64,000 nt of DNA from Fluviispira multicolorata (GTDB taxonomy: Bacteria; Bdellovibrionota_B; Oligoflexia; Silvanigrellales; Silvanigrellaceae): contig NZ_WFLN01000008.1 of assembly GCF_009208585.1 (NCBI RefSeq), positions 1 through 64,000 of the forward strand, given 5' to 3'. Below are positions 35,943 to 44,295 of this stretch, piece by piece; the stretch's first letter is position 1, and every line of letters begins with the position of its first letter. The notes beneath the pieces were generated by a model. It was not told where the DNA came from, searched no databases, and worked only from the letters and a program-made list of their open reading frames with translations. Made by a program: the position numbers and the translations under genes.

Positions 35943-36611
35943 ATGTTATTAAATAAATTTAAAAAATATATACTCAAAACTATTATTTTAGCGTTGCCAA
36001 TGACTTGCCAAGCTAAGTCTATTGAGTCACTGCCTCAAGCAAAGAATAATACATCTTCTATCTCATCCCCCGTTGGGCAAAGTTATGAGATTAATCCGCT
36101 TTACTCCAAAATTAGTTTTGAGGTTGATCACCTAGTCGTTAGTTCAGTTATGGGTGAATTTAAAGACTTTAAAGGTAATTTTAAATTTAATCCAAAAGAT
36201 TTTTCTCAAACTGAATTAACTGCAAGCGCAAAAGCGTCGTCTATTGACACAGGGTTTAATCCAAGAAATGAACACTTAAAAAGTTCTGATTTTTTTGATG
36301 TTAATAAATATCCAGAATTAACATTTAAATCAATTTCGGCTAAAAAAACAGGGAAAAATACTTTAGATTTAATAGGCAATATGAGTATTAAAGGCGTAGT
36401 AAAGCCAGTAATATTTAAAGTTATATATAAAGGTGAGTTTGTAACAAAGGATGATATTAAACAATCATTTAAAGCTACTGCAAAAATTAATAGAAAAGAT
36501 TTTGGAATGAATTTCCAAATGATTTTTGAAGCTACCCCAGCTATTGGTGATATAATTACGATAAGTATTACATCAGAAGGTGTTTATAAAATAAACGATT
36601 CTACGAAATAA
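35943..36611 (+). CDS. YceI family periplasmic lipid-binding protein
   Basis: 222 aa with an N-terminal signal (about 1-24, ending TCQA) and a lipocalin-like YceI domain from about residue 48: YEINPLYSKISFEVDHLVVS, a central DTGFNPRNEHLKSSDFFDV and FPELTFKS-like KYPELTFKSIS, then IKGVVKPVIFKV and FGMNFQ. These proteins bind long isoprenoids or fatty amides in the periplasm and are often induced by alkaline or osmotic stress. AGAGGATCTTC lies before the ATG. It is monocistronic, with a palindrome upstream and a terminator downstream. Confidence 0.92.
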   Translation: MLLNKFKKYILKTIILALPMTCQAKSIESLPQAKNNTSSISSPVGQSYEINPLYSKISFEVDHLVVSSVMGEFKDFKGNFKFNPKDFSQTELTASAKASSIDTGFNPRNEHLKSSDFFDVNKYPELTFKSISAKKTGKNTLDLIGNMSIKGVVKPVIFKVIYKGEFVTKDDIKQSFKATAKINRKDFGMNFQMIFEATPAIGDIITISITSEGVYKINDSTK

Positions 36612-36616
36612 AATAT

Positions 36617-36655
36617 AAAACTTAAGAACTCCTTGATTGAGTTCTTAAGTTTTAA
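36617..36655 (+). terminator. Terminator of the YceI gene
   Basis: A perfect 15-bp stem (36617-36631 with 36639-36653, core CTTAAGAACTC) followed by a short T run, directly after the stop codon. Confidence 0.8.
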
Positions 36656-36756
36656 AGCTAATTAATTGGACTTTTAAAAAAAATTTAATTTCATTGTAGT
36701 TAATTTTTAAGAGTGTATCAATCTATTTGAATCTAAAAATAAAGAATAGTTAAATA

Positions 36757-37590
36757 TTAGTAAACATTTTTAGGATGATATGATAACCATAAATTCTTAT
36801 AAAGTGGCATGTTCCATGGAGCTTCGCAAGGAACCTTATTCTTCCAAAACTGAATCCCTGCCTCAACTTTGGGATGTTTACGATTACGATATACCCATCT
36901 CAATTCTGAGGCAGTTATATCTTGAGCCTTTAAATTTAATTTCTCACTATCTTGCATTTTCAATAAATTTTCATTAAAAATATTTTCCAAATTTTCAATG
37001 GAAAGAGACATATGCTCTTTTTTAAAGGAAAATGGAATTTTCTTGGGAACGATTTCAAGATCAAGGCCATCTAGTACAAAATGTATTTTGCCATTTCTAA
37101 TTAGTAATTGATAATTTAAAAACATTTTACTTTTACGACGATCAAATAATTCGCATTCACCACTCTTAAAATAAGCATGGTATTTTGTAGAGTATTTTAA
37201 AGCTCGATCTTCAAATTGATCTGGTTTTTTCATATATTCAACATAATCTAAATATAATTGTAAATTATGCTGAATATTTTTGCGAGTATGCTCATTTAAA
37301 AATTTAAATTGAGCTATAATTTCAATCGGATAGTTTTTTTTTGATTTATCAATATATTTATAGCTATTTATAAATTGGGTTTCTAATCGTTTAGCTCTTA
37401 TAGCTTTGGTCCGTTCATCTACTTTCTCACAAAAATTATATACAAATTGTAATAAATGTAAATCATGGTAAATTTTTGTTGTTTTTTGATTATTTAAAAG
37501 TTCAGCTTGAAATAAACTAATTGAAGTTCCTAGACCAAAAATTAAATCATAATGTTCTATTTTATTATTAAAAGGTAATGAAAACGGCAT
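36757..37590 (-). CDS. Uncharacterised protein
   Basis: 277 aa, soluble and basic, no signal peptide. Predicted mostly helical in the first 130 residues, then a beta-containing part (RNGKIHFVLDGLDLEIVPKK, about 163-182). It ends with a distinctive Trp-rich segment, SELRWVYRNRKHPKVEAGIQ, and PWNMPLYKNLWLSYHPK. I know no family with this pattern. It is isolated, facing a 400-bp AT-rich region upstream and convergent with the YceI gene. The conserved look of the C-terminal segment suggests a real protein. Confidence 0.6.
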   Translation of the reverse strand: MPFSLPFNNKIEHYDLIFGLGTSISLFQAELLNNQKTTKIYHDLHLLQFVYNFCEKVDERTKAIRAKRLETQFINSYKYIDKSKKNYPIEIIAQFKFLNEHTRKNIQHNLQLYLDYVEYMKKPDQFEDRALKYSTKYHAYFKSGECELFDRRKSKMFLNYQLLIRNGKIHFVLDGLDLEIVPKKIPFSFKKEHMSLSIENLENIFNENLLKMQDSEKLNLKAQDITASELRWVYRNRKHPKVEAGIQFWKNKVPCEAPWNMPLYKNLWLSYHPKNVY

Positions 37591-37996
37591 TACTAGTTAC
37601 CTATATAGATTAAATTTTTAAATTAAATGCTCTTATAATAGGAGCCATAAATAGATTATACTAATTACCATAACCAGTAAATATTTTTTATTATTTTTCC
37701 AAGTCGAATATCAAAGCTCTATAAATTATATGTGAATTATTTTTGTAAAACCAATTTTTTTTAATCTAATTATAAAAATTTTACATTAAAAATAAATTTA
37801 TAATTTTTATTCAATATTATATTAATGTTCAAAAAATTTCTTGCATTGTGAATACAAACATCAAATAACTGACATAAAAAGAATTATGTTCTAGTCAAAA
37901 GTCTTAGTATAAATATTTATCTTCATTTTCTTTATGCCTATCAGAAGGAAGTATTCCACCAAAATAAGTAAGGATTAGTGTGATAAGAGGTAATAT
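37591..37996. other. AT-rich intergenic region without recognisable features
   Basis: About 400 bp of very AT-rich sequence between the unknown gene at 36757-37590 (leftward) and the HPt gene (leftward). I see no open frame, RNA gene or strong hairpin. Confidence 0.6.
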
Positions 37997-38299
37997 TTAT
38001 TCAAATTTAATATCAATATTTGCAAGATAGTTTTCAATTTTTTCAATGAGCTTTATAATGGTTTCTTCTTTTCGTACTTTTGCAGCATCTTCTATTTTCT
38101 TACCAATCTCACTGAGGTCTTTAAAACCATATGAGCCACATGTTCCTTTTAGTTTGTGGCCTAGAGATTCGACTAAGGAATAATCACCATCTTCCAATGC
38201 TTTTTGAATAATAACAATATCAGTTTTTCTTTTAATAAGAAATTCTGGAATAATTTCCTCAAAATCTTTATCTAAAACGATGGTTTTTTTCTTTCCCAT
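37997..38299 (-). CDS. Histidine phosphotransfer (HPt) domain protein
   Basis: 100 aa, a single HPt domain. The phospho-accepting histidine is H48 in SLGHKLKGTCGSYGF, the standard HxLKG..G..G motif. HPt proteins shuttle phosphoryl groups between receivers in multistep phosphorelays. It starts 24 bp after the receiver gene at 38324 and follows the flagellin gene on the same strand, so these three genes may be one transcript. No hybrid kinase is nearby. Confidence 0.88.
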   Translation of the reverse strand: MGKKKTIVLDKDFEEIIPEFLIKRKTDIVIIQKALEDGDYSLVESLGHKLKGTCGSYGFKDLSEIGKKIEDAAKVRKEETIIKLIEKIENYLANIDIKFE

Positions 38300-38323
38300 T
38301 TTGTACTTCCATTATTTTAATAA

Positions 38324-38734
38324 TCAATTTTTAATATATTTTTGAATTTCTTTCAGGAAATCATCTTTTTTAATTGGTTTAGTAACATGCGCTGTGCAAC
38401 CTGCTTTCAAAGTTTCTCCTCCTCTTTCTTGTAAATCATTTGCAGTTAAAGCAATAATTGGAACAGGTTCTTTCTTTTCTGCTGCTTCCCACTTTCGAAT
38501 TTCGCGCGTGGCTATCAGACCATCCATTATAGGCATTTGAACATCCATGAGGATGAGATCATATTTTTTATTTTTTATTTTTTCAAATGCAATTTCACCA
38601 TTTTGTGCGAATTCATATTTATAAGGTGATTTTTTTAAATAAATAGACATGAGAAGGCGATTTTCTTCATTATCATCGACTATCAGAATAATATAATTTA
38701 GCTTAGAGTCTTTACTTGAATTACCTTCATCCAT
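38324..38734 (-). CDS. Receiver domain protein (CheY-like)
   Basis: 136 aa, one complete receiver domain: D20-D21, phospho-acceptor D64 in LILMDVQMPIMDG, Thr in IALTAND and Lys in HVTKPIKKDDF. It resembles the receivers of hybrid sensor kinases (MDVQMPIMDGL.AT..IR) more than chemotaxis CheY. With the following HPt gene it forms a receiver-HPt pair, the usual tail end of a hybrid kinase, here as separate proteins. It lies 46 bp downstream of flagellin. Confidence 0.9.
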   Translation of the reverse strand: MDEGNSSKDSKLNYIILIVDDNEENRLLMSIYLKKSPYKYEFAQNGEIAFEKIKNKKYDLILMDVQMPIMDGLIATREIRKWEAAEKKEPVPIIALTANDLQERGGETLKAGCTAHVTKPIKKDDFLKEIQKYIKN

Positions 38735-38780
38735 TTTAACCTACTTAAAAAAGAAATTGTTAGGATGGATATAAGAATAC

Positions 38781-39704
38781 TCATCCTAACAAGCGTATTG
38801 CAAGTTGTGGTGTTTGATTGGTTTGAGCAAGAACGGCAACGCCAGATTGTTTTAGAATGGAAGTTTGGGCTAATTTAGCTGTTTCTTCTGCAAAGTCTGT
38901 ATCACGAATGCGGCTGTTGCTGGCTGCGTTATTTTCAGCTTGAATGCTCAACTGATTGATAGTTGAATTTAGACGGCTTTGAATCGCACCCATTGTAGCT
39001 CTGTAGCCAGAAACTTTTGTAATTGCATCATCAATAACATTGATTGATTTTTGTGAATATTCTTTTGAACTCACGCTTGTTTTTTCATCTTCTTCAGATG
39101 TACCAAGATTAAGTCCTTCTTCATTTACCGTTGCATTTATGTTACTTAAGTCAATTCTAATTATGTCGGTTGGATTTATCTCATCTTTTCCATCAACACT
39201 TTCAAAAAAGTTTTTTCCGACTTGAATTTCGAGTGGATATGTATTTGATCTTTTCTTAATTTCATCTGGAACGTCGTCTTGGTTTCCAACTAACAGAAGG
39301 GTTCCATTAAATTCTGTAGTTTTTGATATACGTGTGATTTCATCTTTGAGTTGTCCAAATTCTTTATTTAGAAACCCTCTTTCAATATTTCCTATCGTAT
39401 CGCTGGCTCCTTGAACAGAAAGCTCACGGAGTCGACTTAAAATATTTCCAATTTCATTTAATCCACCTTCTGCAGTTTGTATTAGAGACACACCATCGCT
39501 TGCGTTTCGTCTCGCCATCACAAGGCCGCGATAGTCAGCTTTTAATTTTTCACTAATTGCGAGTCCAGCAGCGTCGTCAGAAGCTTTATTAATTCTGAAT
39601 CCTGATGATAGTTTTTCCATTGCAAGATTATTCATATCATTGCTTATGTTTAAGTTACGTTGTGCATTTAAAGATTGAACGTTGGTTGCAATGCGGAAAC
39701 CCAT
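38781..39704 (-). CDS. fliC: Flagellin
   Basis: 307 aa, a filament protein with conserved D0/D1 ends and a short variable middle. The N-terminus FRIATNVQSLNAQRNLN, then KLSSGFRINKASDDAAGLAI and LRELSVQGASDT, is diagnostic. The C-terminus has RDTDFAEETAKLAQ and ends TPQLAIRLLG. The middle (about 150-215, ending in an acidic Glu/Ser-rich stretch) is short, so the surface domain is small. GGGAGGTTAAAT precedes the ATG. Upstream there is a GATGCA...TGCATC inverted repeat (39777-39799), but no clear sigma-28 or sigma-54 promoter. Confidence 0.96.
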   Translation of the reverse strand: MGFRIATNVQSLNAQRNLNISNDMNNLAMEKLSSGFRINKASDDAAGLAISEKLKADYRGLVMARRNASDGVSLIQTAEGGLNEIGNILSRLRELSVQGASDTIGNIERGFLNKEFGQLKDEITRISKTTEFNGTLLLVGNQDDVPDEIKKRSNTYPLEIQVGKNFFESVDGKDEINPTDIIRIDLSNINATVNEEGLNLGTSEEDEKTSVSSKEYSQKSINVIDDAITKVSGYRATMGAIQSRLNSTINQLSIQAENNAASNSRIRDTDFAEETAKLAQTSILKQSGVAVLAQTNQTPQLAIRLLG

Positions 39705-39938
39705 AGTATTTAACCTCCCGACTACGAATTGCTGTCCTGCTGGGTTTGAAAATTTCTTGAGTTTTTTCTTAAGCAGGATGCAATTTTTTTGACTGCATCA
39801 AATTTGCATTCCATTAATCGAGTTAATGTGAAATCACTTTAGGAAATATTCATTAAAAAATAATTTATTTTTTTAATGATTTAATAAATTATTTGAATTT
39901 ATAGATTAATTTTTAATTTTTATGAATTAATAAATTTG

Positions 39939-40898
39939 CTAAAGAATACTTTGTTTAGCAGCAATATATTCATGTTTAAGTTTTTGTACTAATTTGTTAC
40001 AACTTAAAATTTCATTAACTTCCGAAACAATCTGACCAACTTCAAGCTCACCTTCTTGAATATTGCCATTGAGCATTCCTTCTTTTGCGCGTCCTTTGCC
40101 AAGAATTTCTTGCAACTGATCTTTTGTAGCGCAGGAGTCCTCAGCTTGTGCAATTTTTTTAGCAAATTCATTTTCAAGCAATCTCACTGGAACAAGTTTT
40201 TTCATTCGTAGAAAAGTGGAGTTGAATTGAGCCTTGCACATAGCCATTTTAAAATTTTCATGGGCCGAGCTTTCCTTTGTGGCTGCAAAAGCAGTTCCAA
40301 TCTGCACAGCCTCTGCGCCCATAGCAAAAGCAGCTAAGATAGCAGCGCCAGAGCCAATGCCGCCTGCAACGATAATTGGAATAGTCAATTTATTGTAAAT
40401 TTGTTGTAGTAAAACTAAGGTTGTTATTTCATCTCTTCCATTGTGGCCGCCCGCTTCAAAGCCTTCAACCACAACTGCATCTACACCCGCATCTTGACTT
40501 TTCTTTGCGAATTCAGGAGTGCTTGCAACATGCACCACAATGCAGCCTTCTTTTTTTAAGAAAGGGGTCCATGTTTTTGGAGAGCCTGCACTTGTGAAAA
40601 AAATGCGAATTCCTTCATCTAAAGCAACTTTAATTTGCTCTTCAGTTTTATTATATAATAAAGGAATATTTACGCCAATTGGTTTTTTTGTAAGTGATTT
40701 TGCTTTTTTAATTTGTTCCTTTAACAATTCAGGATGCATACTTCCCGCCCCTAAGAGACCAAGGCAACCTGCATCTGCGGCCGCAGCTGCTAAATTTCCT
40801 CCACTTACCCAAACCATTCCGGCTTGAATAATAGGATTTTCAATATTAAAAAGTTCAAGAATTCTGGAATTTGGCCATTTTATTTTATTTGAATTCAT
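39939..40898 (-). CDS. Nitronate monooxygenase / FabK-like flavoprotein
   Basis: 319-aa FMN-dependent TIM-barrel enzyme. It starts with a family pattern (ILELFNIENPIIQAGMVWVS), followed by LGLLGAGSM, a GFEAGGHNGRDE active-site loop at about 168-179, and PIIVAGGIGSGAAILAAFAM with GAEAVQIGTAF (FMN phosphate binding). The family covers nitronate monooxygenases and enoyl-ACP reductase FabK; I cannot separate the two here. It is the last gene of a leftward run that also contains an enoyl-CoA hydratase-like gene. Confidence 0.87.
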   Translation of the reverse strand: MNSNKIKWPNSRILELFNIENPIIQAGMVWVSGGNLAAAAADAGCLGLLGAGSMHPELLKEQIKKAKSLTKKPIGVNIPLLYNKTEEQIKVALDEGIRIFFTSAGSPKTWTPFLKKEGCIVVHVASTPEFAKKSQDAGVDAVVVEGFEAGGHNGRDEITTLVLLQQIYNKLTIPIIVAGGIGSGAAILAAFAMGAEAVQIGTAFAATKESSAHENFKMAMCKAQFNSTFLRMKKLVPVRLLENEFAKKIAQAEDSCATKDQLQEILGKGRAKEGMLNGNIQEGELEVGQIVSEVNEILSCNKLVQKLKHEYIAAKQSIL

Positions 40899-40929
40899 TT
40901 TTAAGCTCCATCTGAATAATTGGGTAAAG

Positions 40930-41136
40930 TTACTTATCAGATTCTTTTTTAACAGAAGGAGTTGGGGAATCGGAAGAATTTTTTTGAACTTCTTTTTTTC
41001 GCTTTATGGTTTCTTCTTCGATTTTAGAAATATAGGTTGGATAAAGTGGAGCTGGATCCATTTTATATCCGCAGGAATAAAGTGAGTTTGTAGAGATCAA
41101 GATTAAAAGAATTTTACAAAATTTATTATTCAGCAT
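40930..41136 (-). CDS. Small lipoprotein, LptM-like
   Basis: About 68 aa from ATG 41136: signal MLNNKFCKILLILIST, lipobox SLYSC, then CGYKMDPAPLYPTY and a Lys/Glu/Ser-rich tail. The short lipoprotein with C-G-x-K-x-P-LY-P after the lipidated cysteine recalls LptM/YifL, which helps assemble the LPS translocon; this is only a motif resemblance. The frame is open to 41184, but the signal peptide starts at 41136. It overlaps the end of the enoyl-CoA hydratase-like gene by 11 bp. Confidence 0.6.
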   Translation of the reverse strand: MLNNKFCKILLILISTNSLYSCGYKMDPAPLYPTYISKIEEETIKRKKEVQKNSSDSPTPSVKKESDK

Positions 41137-41950
41137 TTTTATTTCTTTTTGCAAAGAAGTTATCAATTCTGTTTTTGTGTTCAAGATTCAAAAAATATTT
41201 ATCGAATATTTTAATATCATATTCCTGTAATTGATAGGCATCGTTTATTTTATGTCTTTGCATAAGATCATAACGAACATCACTTGGGGAGAGTTCTATT
41301 TCATCTCTCCATTCATTTAATGCCTTAATACAGCTTTTTATATTTAAAAATGATCTATCAATTAAATTAAGTCGGATCAATTGATCATATAAAAGACTCA
41401 TTTTAGCAACAATAATTGCTGATACTTTTTTAGGTGAGAGTTGTGGACAGAGCTCTGACAGTCGCTGCATGCCTCCCCATCCAGCAGGGATCCCAAAGCG
41501 CATTTGGGTAAAATGAAGGTCAGATTTTTTTCCAATACTCCAACGGAAATCAGTTGCCAATGCTAATTCAGCACCACCTCCGTAAGCCGGACCTGCAAGT
41601 AAAGTAACAGATGGAATGGAGCATGAATGAAGTATTTCACAAAATGCTTTAATTGAAGATGCATAGTTTTGGCAGAGCTCTTTGCTTCCATTTTTTAAAT
41701 CAGATAAGTTTCCACCACTCGAAAAAATGCCTCTTACCGTAGATTGAACTATAATTAAAAAACAATTATTTTCCTTAAGAAACTTTTCAAAAATTGAAAT
41801 ATTATTTTCACTTTTCCAAGAAATTTCTTGCATAACAGCAGACATTCTTAAGCTAATTGCATTTCGTGTTGATGGCGAGGAAAAGGTAACAAAGCAAATA
41901 TTATTTAAAATATGTATAGTAAAATCTTCACCATCAACAAGTTTTATCAT
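41126..41950 (-). CDS. Enoyl-CoA hydratase/isomerase family protein
   Basis: A 274-aa crotonase-fold protein. Family features are ICFVTFSSPSTRNAISLRMS near the N-terminus, the oxyanion-hole region GIFSSGGNLSDLKNG, and AGPAYGGGAELALATDFRWS with FTQMRFGIPAGWGGMQRL. One catalytic glutamate position is occupied (GGGAELAL), while the second appears replaced (IPAGWGG), so activity may differ from true hydratases. It overlaps the PspA-like gene by 4 bp and the lipoprotein gene by 11 bp, which indicates one transcript. Confidence 0.85.
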   Translation of the reverse strand: MIKLVDGEDFTIHILNNICFVTFSSPSTRNAISLRMSAVMQEISWKSENNISIFEKFLKENNCFLIIVQSTVRGIFSSGGNLSDLKNGSKELCQNYASSIKAFCEILHSCSIPSVTLLAGPAYGGGAELALATDFRWSIGKKSDLHFTQMRFGIPAGWGGMQRLSELCPQLSPKKVSAIIVAKMSLLYDQLIRLNLIDRSFLNIKSCIKALNEWRDEIELSPSDVRYDLMQRHKINDAYQLQEYDIKIFDKYFLNLEHKNRIDNFFAKRNKNAE

Positions 41951-42783
41951 TTATTTAATCCCGAGGTAAGCTTGCTTAATTCAACATCGATAGTATCTTT
42001 TTTGGTAAATGGAGCTGAAGTTTGGCTTGGTAAGGATGCAAATGGATCACTTTTTAGAGTGATTTTATTTACACCAATTGCATCTTCAAAGGCGGAAAGA
42101 TGCTTTGAGCGAGAACCAGCTTGGCTGAGTTCTTTATCAAGATCTGTTTTTTCAGCGCCAGTAAGTTCTGTCGAAAGTTTTGCAACAGCTTTTGATTTTT
42201 GACGTGCATTGCGAATGGCTTCAAGGTTTTTAGAAGAAGAATCAACTGAAAGGCCAGAGAGTCGATCATTTAATTCTTTAATTTTTTGGCTACTGATAAT
42301 GTCAGCAACCGTTTCTGCCTCTTCTTTATTCAAGGAATCAATTTGTGTTTGAAGCTCTAAAAGTCTAACTTTATAGCGCTCAATTGCTTGTTGTTGTTCG
42401 TCAATTTCAGCTTCGAGTTCTTTAACCCTTTGTTCATTTTTTTCTGATTTTTCTGCAAGCTGTGCATACGCGGCTTTATAGCGCTCATCAGGTGTTTTTT
42501 TATAAAGCTCAATTGCTCCAGACATTTTTTGTTGAAGTTCTTCAGATTCTTTAGATATTTTTTTAACTTCTTCAGACTTCATTTCTCGAATACGTATAAG
42601 TTCTGCAACTGCTTCACGCATTTCTTGATAGTCTTTGCTCCAATCTTCTTTTGTTTTACGAAATTGTGAGCGAATGGCATCTGCATTTGAGGTGACCATT
42701 TTGTCAGCCATCCTTTGAGTTTTACCTTCTGCCAGTCCAAATGCACTTGAAAAAAAACGTCCTAAGCTATCTAAAAAACCCAT
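41947..42783 (-). CDS. PspA/IM30-like membrane-associated coiled-coil protein
   Basis: 278 aa from ATG 42783, chosen because GGAGG lies 6 bp upstream; the longer frame to 42861 has no ribosome binding site. N-terminal MGFLDSLGRFFSSAF is an amphipathic helix as in PspA/Vipp1. Residues about 25-185 form a long coiled coil (KTKEDWSKDYQEMREAVAEL, then KNEQRVKELEAEIDEQQQ). The C-terminal 90 residues are probably disordered. PspA-type proteins coat and repair membranes. Assignment is by architecture, not by close similarity. Confidence 0.65.
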   Translation of the reverse strand: MGFLDSLGRFFSSAFGLAEGKTQRMADKMVTSNADAIRSQFRKTKEDWSKDYQEMREAVAELIRIREMKSEEVKKISKESEELQQKMSGAIELYKKTPDERYKAAYAQLAEKSEKNEQRVKELEAEIDEQQQAIERYKVRLLELQTQIDSLNKEEAETVADIISSQKIKELNDRLSGLSVDSSSKNLEAIRNARQKSKAVAKLSTELTGAEKTDLDKELSQAGSRSKHLSAFEDAIGVNKITLKSDPFASLPSQTSAPFTKKDTIDVELSKLTSGLNK

Positions 42784-42901
42784 ATTTTCCTCCAAAATTC
42801 CAAATATCCCCCGATTCGATGTACGTCTCAGTGGTGAGTTGCACGGAATAATACCAGTCATTTTGAATTCTGTTAAGGATCCAATTTGATTTTATCTTTT
42901 T

Positions 42902-43591
42902 TTAGGATTCCTCATTTTCGCTATATCCAATGTCTTGGGCACTCGGTAATTCTTCTTCTTTTTCTTCGAGCGCACTTAATGCCAAGGCTGCTTTTTTTTG
43001 TTCATCTAAATTTAATTGTAAAGAACGTAAATTAGGCAATTCATTCAAGCTAGAAAGTCCAAAAACGTCTAAAAATTTTTGGGTTGTTTTATACTCCAGA
43101 GGATTGCCAACTTCTTTTCGAGTTCCTGAAGCATAGATGAGATCTTTATCTTTTAAGGTTTGTACAATTGATGAACTATCAACTTGCCTCAATGCATTAA
43201 TTTGTGCTCGGGTAATAGGCTGTCTGTAAGCAATAATAGAAAGAGTTTCGAGAGCATTTTTACTTAAGGAACGAGCTTTTCCAGCATATTGTTTTTTAAT
43301 TAATGGAAGATGTTCGTTTCGGGTCCGTATTTGATATTTATGATTAAGTTCAACTAACTCGAATGCTCTGTGTTCATAATCAAGTGCAATAGCGCGGAGA
43401 GCCATGCGAACATCAGAGAGTGAAATTTCCCCAATCCATGCTCGAATTTCTCCGGCTTCTAAAGGAGAGTCTGCAACAAATAATATGGCTTCAACTCGTG
43501 TTTTTAAAATATCAAAAGCAGATTTTGTATAAATACTGCTTTCTTTCTTTGGAGTTGACTCTGAGTTTAAATGTATGTTTTCTTCTTCCAT
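42902..43591 (-). CDS. scpB: Segregation and condensation protein B
   Basis: A 229-aa winged-helix dimer that binds ScpA in the SMC condensin complex. Conserved features: RVEAILFVADSPLEAGEIRA at the start, FELVELNHKYQIRTRNEHLP, and the second winged helix LSKNALETLSIIAYRQPITR with QVDSSSIVQTLKDKDLIY. The C-terminal tail is acidic. It is separated by about 120 bp from the PspA-like gene and lies 17 bp after the unknown gene at 43609. Its partner scpA is at 10460-11242, an unusual separation, since the two are adjacent in many genomes. Confidence 0.93.
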   Translation of the reverse strand: MEEENIHLNSESTPKKESSIYTKSAFDILKTRVEAILFVADSPLEAGEIRAWIGEISLSDVRMALRAIALDYEHRAFELVELNHKYQIRTRNEHLPLIKKQYAGKARSLSKNALETLSIIAYRQPITRAQINALRQVDSSSIVQTLKDKDLIYASGTRKEVGNPLEYKTTQKFLDVFGLSSLNELPNLRSLQLNLDEQKKAALALSALEEKEEELPSAQDIGYSENEES

Positions 43592-43608
43592 AGGTTCCTA
43601 ATTTTTAA

Positions 43609-44160
43609 TTAATCGGTTTCGCGATTCTTGTTGCGGTCTTTTTTTTGAGTTTTTTTTTCTGGAATTACTTGAGCATCAATAATATTTCTGTCTGCTATAC
43701 GTTTTTGTGCGTCGGCAATGAGGGTTTGACCGATGTTTCTTCTGAAGTTCTTAAATGATTCTATACTCGTAGGAGCATTGTTTAGAAGAACATTGTTGAC
43801 ATATTTTACAATGGGAAGGAGGTTTTTCCCGTTGTTGTGTTCAACAAGCATATTCGTAATTTCTTTACGGATTTCTTCAGTTGCGACTTCTTGAGGTTGT
43901 CCCTTCAAAATACTTTTAACAGCAGATACAACAATTTTTTCAATTTCAGTGCCTGTTTTTTGGCCAAGTTCATTTGCTTTTCCAAGTAAAACATTAATTT
44001 CTTCTTTTGAAAATGAGCGAGCTGAGTCGACAGCTTTCCGAGCAAAATTTAAAACGGCTTTCGGGTTCAGATTTTCTTGATTTCTTTTGATCGTTTCGAC
44101 GATTGAAGCAGAATTGATATTTTTAATATTGCTTATTAAAGCGCTAAATTTGCTTTCCAT
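43609..44160 (-). CDS. Uncharacterised helical protein
   Basis: 183 aa, all-helical by composition, no signal peptide. It contains repeated short amphipathic helices (ALISNIKNINSASIVETIKR, VLNFARKAVDSARSFSKEEI) and a very basic tail (EKKTQKKDRNKNRETD). I recognise no family. It sits just before scpB (17 bp), so it may be co-expressed with the condensin subunit, and the basic tail would allow nucleic acid or membrane contact. Function unknown. Confidence 0.6.
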   Translation of the reverse strand: MESKFSALISNIKNINSASIVETIKRNQENLNPKAVLNFARKAVDSARSFSKEEINVLLGKANELGQKTGTEIEKIVVSAVKSILKGQPQEVATEEIRKEITNMLVEHNNGKNLLPIVKYVNNVLLNNAPTSIESFKNFRRNIGQTLIADAQKRIADRNIIDAQVIPEKKTQKKDRNKNRETD

Positions 44161-44295
44161 TTCACCATTCCTTGTGTTTATTGCAAGCTCCCGCCGAGCA
44201 CACTTACCTGACAGTTACTATTGCTGAGAAACTAAACCTCTAAGTATTCTCCATACACCAAAATAGCTCATCATCAAACGACTAAAATTATGATT

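Noticed and set aside
39715-39800. Sigma-28 or sigma-54 promoter of flagellin
   Set aside because: Neither TAAA-N15-GCCGATAA nor TGGCAC-N5-TTGCA is present in acceptable form on the leftward strand.
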